Shown: piece by piece, positions 5,074-6,281 of the stretch | Layout of the letters: each line of letters opens with the position of its first letter | Numbering within the stretch: the first letter of the stretch is position 1 | Origin: Gammaproteobacteria bacterium | GTDB lineage: Bacteria; Pseudomonadota; Gammaproteobacteria; Pseudomonadales; Azotimanducaceae | Assembly: GCA_003228415.1 (NCBI GenBank) | Contig: QIDL01000101.1 | Span: forward strand, 1-6,281 | Length of the DNA: 6,281 nucleotides | Reading direction: 5' to 3' | Made by a program: the position numbers and the translations under genes | The notes under the pieces: model-generated | What the model saw: the letters and a program-made list of their open reading frames with translations, nothing else | Database searches by the model: none | Told to the model about the DNA's origin: nothing

Positions 5074-6281
5074 CTATCGAGCGGTTTCGGAATCAGACCC
5101 GGCATCAATCTGCCTATCGGTGACTGCCGCCTGAAGTGATCGTGGTGGAGGTTGCGGTAATTCGATGTAGGCGTCTGGCCCCAGCGTATCGAACAGTGGG
5201 CCGTGACAGGTAAACAGCACGATCTGCATCTTCTGGCCGGCGTGATAGAGCGCACGTTGCATGCGTCGTATGCGTTCGGCATCTGTGTTGACCAGCACAT
5301 CGTCCAGCACCAGCGGCCAGGATTCCCGGGTTCCGAGCACCTCGGCAAGGCCAATACGCACAAGCAGCGACAACTGCTCTCTGGCGCCACCGGAAAGAAA
5401 CTCAAAGCTCTCGTTTGCTTGAGAGGTCCGCATGCCCTTGAGCTCCAGATCTTCGTCGAGCCAGACCTCACAACCCGGGAAGAGGTCTTCGAGATAGGGC
5501 CGAATCCGCTCGATCACTGGTTGAGTCAGTCGCTCACGCGCTGCTTTGTACTCCAGGTTGAGCACGTCGAACAGCCGTTGCGCTGTTGTTGCGTCGCGAA
5601 GCACCCTGGTGAGAGCCGCCTGCGCCATGGAGAACTCGGCTTCCAGCTCTTGTACCTGCTCATGGCGACCATCATCTCCGGCCGATCTCAAGGTGGCTTC
5701 GAGGCGTACGCTTTCCTCTCGAGTGCTTTGCAGGGTATCTCGAAGCTGGTCCCGTGCCTTTCTTGCTCGATTCAGATCTTCTCCGACCCCCTCGCCCCCG
5801 GTGGCTTGAAACTGGCGCTGTAGTTCGTCACGCATGGCGAGCCGTTCACCATAGGCGCGTTCAGCGGTCTGCAGCATGGCTTGCCGCTGATCGGTGTCGG
5901 GCAGGGCGGCCAACTGGTTGCTGAGCTGCTGATGCTGCGTCTGGTCCGATTCCAGCCTGGAACGTAGTGCGGCCAGATTCGCTCTCACCTCGGAATGTCC
6001 CTCCGCTGCGGCATCGCGGCGCGCGCGTGCCTCGCTGTACGAGTCGGCGAGCGATTGACGCCTGGTTTCCGCGGTCTCGAGCTCGGCTGGATCGAATGGG
6101 GTGGCATCGGTATCGTCCTGCTCTGCGGCGCCGAGCGTGATCTGCAACTCCCGCACCTGTTGATCCAGCGCCTCGATGCCTTCGGGCACCCGATCGCCGA
6201 TTTGCTCGGTCAGGCGTTCGATCTTTCCATTCAACTCGCCGCGACTCAGAGAGATTTGTTCGGCCTCTGCCAGATCCGCCA
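5074..6281 (-). CDS. SMC/Rad50/YhaN-like coiled-coil ATPase, C-terminal part (N-terminus beyond window)
   Basis: 401 residues are visible before the TAG at 5076-5074, and the frame stays open through the right edge. A TTG at 6234 is an internal Leu codon, not a start, since coding continues upstream (ADLAEAEQISLSRGE). Roughly the first 250 visible residues are a Glu/Arg/Gln/Leu/Ala-rich coiled coil with few prolines. The last third is the C-terminal ABC-type lobe: GYKAARERL-like helix and ERIRPYLEDLFPG region, signature motif LSGGAREQLSLLVRIGLAE (about 295-313), Walker B PLVLDDVLVNTD (about 322-333) and switch-histidine region QIVLFTCH (about 352-359). The tail is Pro/Ser/Asp-rich. The DDxxVNxD form of Walker B is characteristic of YhaN-type ATPases, which like Rad50/SbcC pair with a calcineurin-like nuclease in DNA repair. 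The Walker A lobe and any partner gene should lie to the right. It has no evident functional link with the redox genes. Confidence 0.85.
   Translation of the reverse strand, partial: ADLAEAEQISLSRGELNGKIERLTEQIGDRVPEGIEALDQQVRELQITLGAAEQDDTDATPFDPAELETAETRRQSLADSYSEARARRDAAAEGHSEVRANLAALRSRLESDQTQHQQLSNQLAALPDTDQRQAMLQTAERAYGERLAMRDELQRQFQATGGEGVGEDLNRARKARDQLRDTLQSTREESVRLEATLRSAGDDGRHEQVQELEAEFSMAQAALTRVLRDATTAQRLFDVLNLEYKAARERLTQPVIERIRPYLEDLFPGCEVWLDEDLELKGMRTSQANESFEFLSGGAREQLSLLVRIGLAEVLGTRESWPLVLDDVLVNTDAERIRRMQRALYHAGQKMQIVLFTCHGPLFDTLGPDAYIELPQPPPRSLQAAVTDRQIDAGSDSETAR

Noticed and set aside
5203..5823. 206-residue plus-strand frame opposite the ATPase gene
   Set aside because: It lies entirely antisense to the ABC signature, Walker B and coiled-coil coding region and has no domain of its own.
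6232..6234. TTG as start codon of the ATPase gene
   Set aside because: The frame is open upstream to the window edge with coiled-coil-like residues, and 400 residues without a Walker A motif would be an incomplete ATPase. It is an internal codon.

Overview
The window looks like chromosomal DNA of a moderately GC-rich, respiring Gram-negative bacterium, most likely a gammaproteobacterium. This is inferred from an OxyR that keeps Escherichia coli residue numbering at its redox cysteines, from Sec- and Tat-exported periplasmic proteins, and from two c-type cytochromes. No 16S or other phylogenetic marker is present. No insertion sequence, CRISPR array, tRNA or rRNA is visible.

Layout. The minus strand carries two transcription blocks running leftwards from about 4004. 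The first block (4004 to 1379) holds three tightly packed genes: a di-heme cytochrome c peroxidase/MauG-family protein (2895-4004), a Tat-exported calcineurin-like phosphoesterase (1809-2882) and a small mono-heme cytochrome c (1379-1792). The gaps are 12 and 16 nt, so this is almost certainly an operon whose products all work outside the cytoplasm. Divergent from it, on the plus strand, is oxyR (4116-5042). The 111-nt gap between them holds an exact OxyR-type ATAG-N7-CTAT element and two further dyads, and the two predicted promoters overlap face to face.

The second block (1264 to 1) has its own strong predicted promoter at 1273-1301. It encodes an Rrf2-family regulator (770-1264), followed after 52 nt by an FAD-dependent, phytoene-desaturase-like oxidoreductase (1-717), which runs off the left edge. 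The Rrf2 protein carries Glu8, Trp9, His12 and a Cys92/Cys112 pair. This is the constellation known from the redox-switching [2Fe-2S] regulator RsrR. The promoter has a perfect 7-3-7 inverted repeat over its -10 element and predicts an essentially leaderless message.

Convergent to oxyR, on the minus strand from 5074 past the right edge, is the C-terminal part of a long coiled-coil SMC/Rad50/YhaN-like ATPase with an ABC signature and Walker B motif.

Taken together, two different redox-sensing regulators (a peroxide thiol switch and a probable Fe-S switch) sit on either side of a periplasmic haem/phosphoesterase operon. The most interesting hypothesis is an OxyR-controlled periplasmic module in which a di-heme peroxidase, a mono-heme cytochrome with a possible Cys-ligated haem, and a Tat-secreted phosphoesterase act together. 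The joint function of these three is inferred from gene order only.
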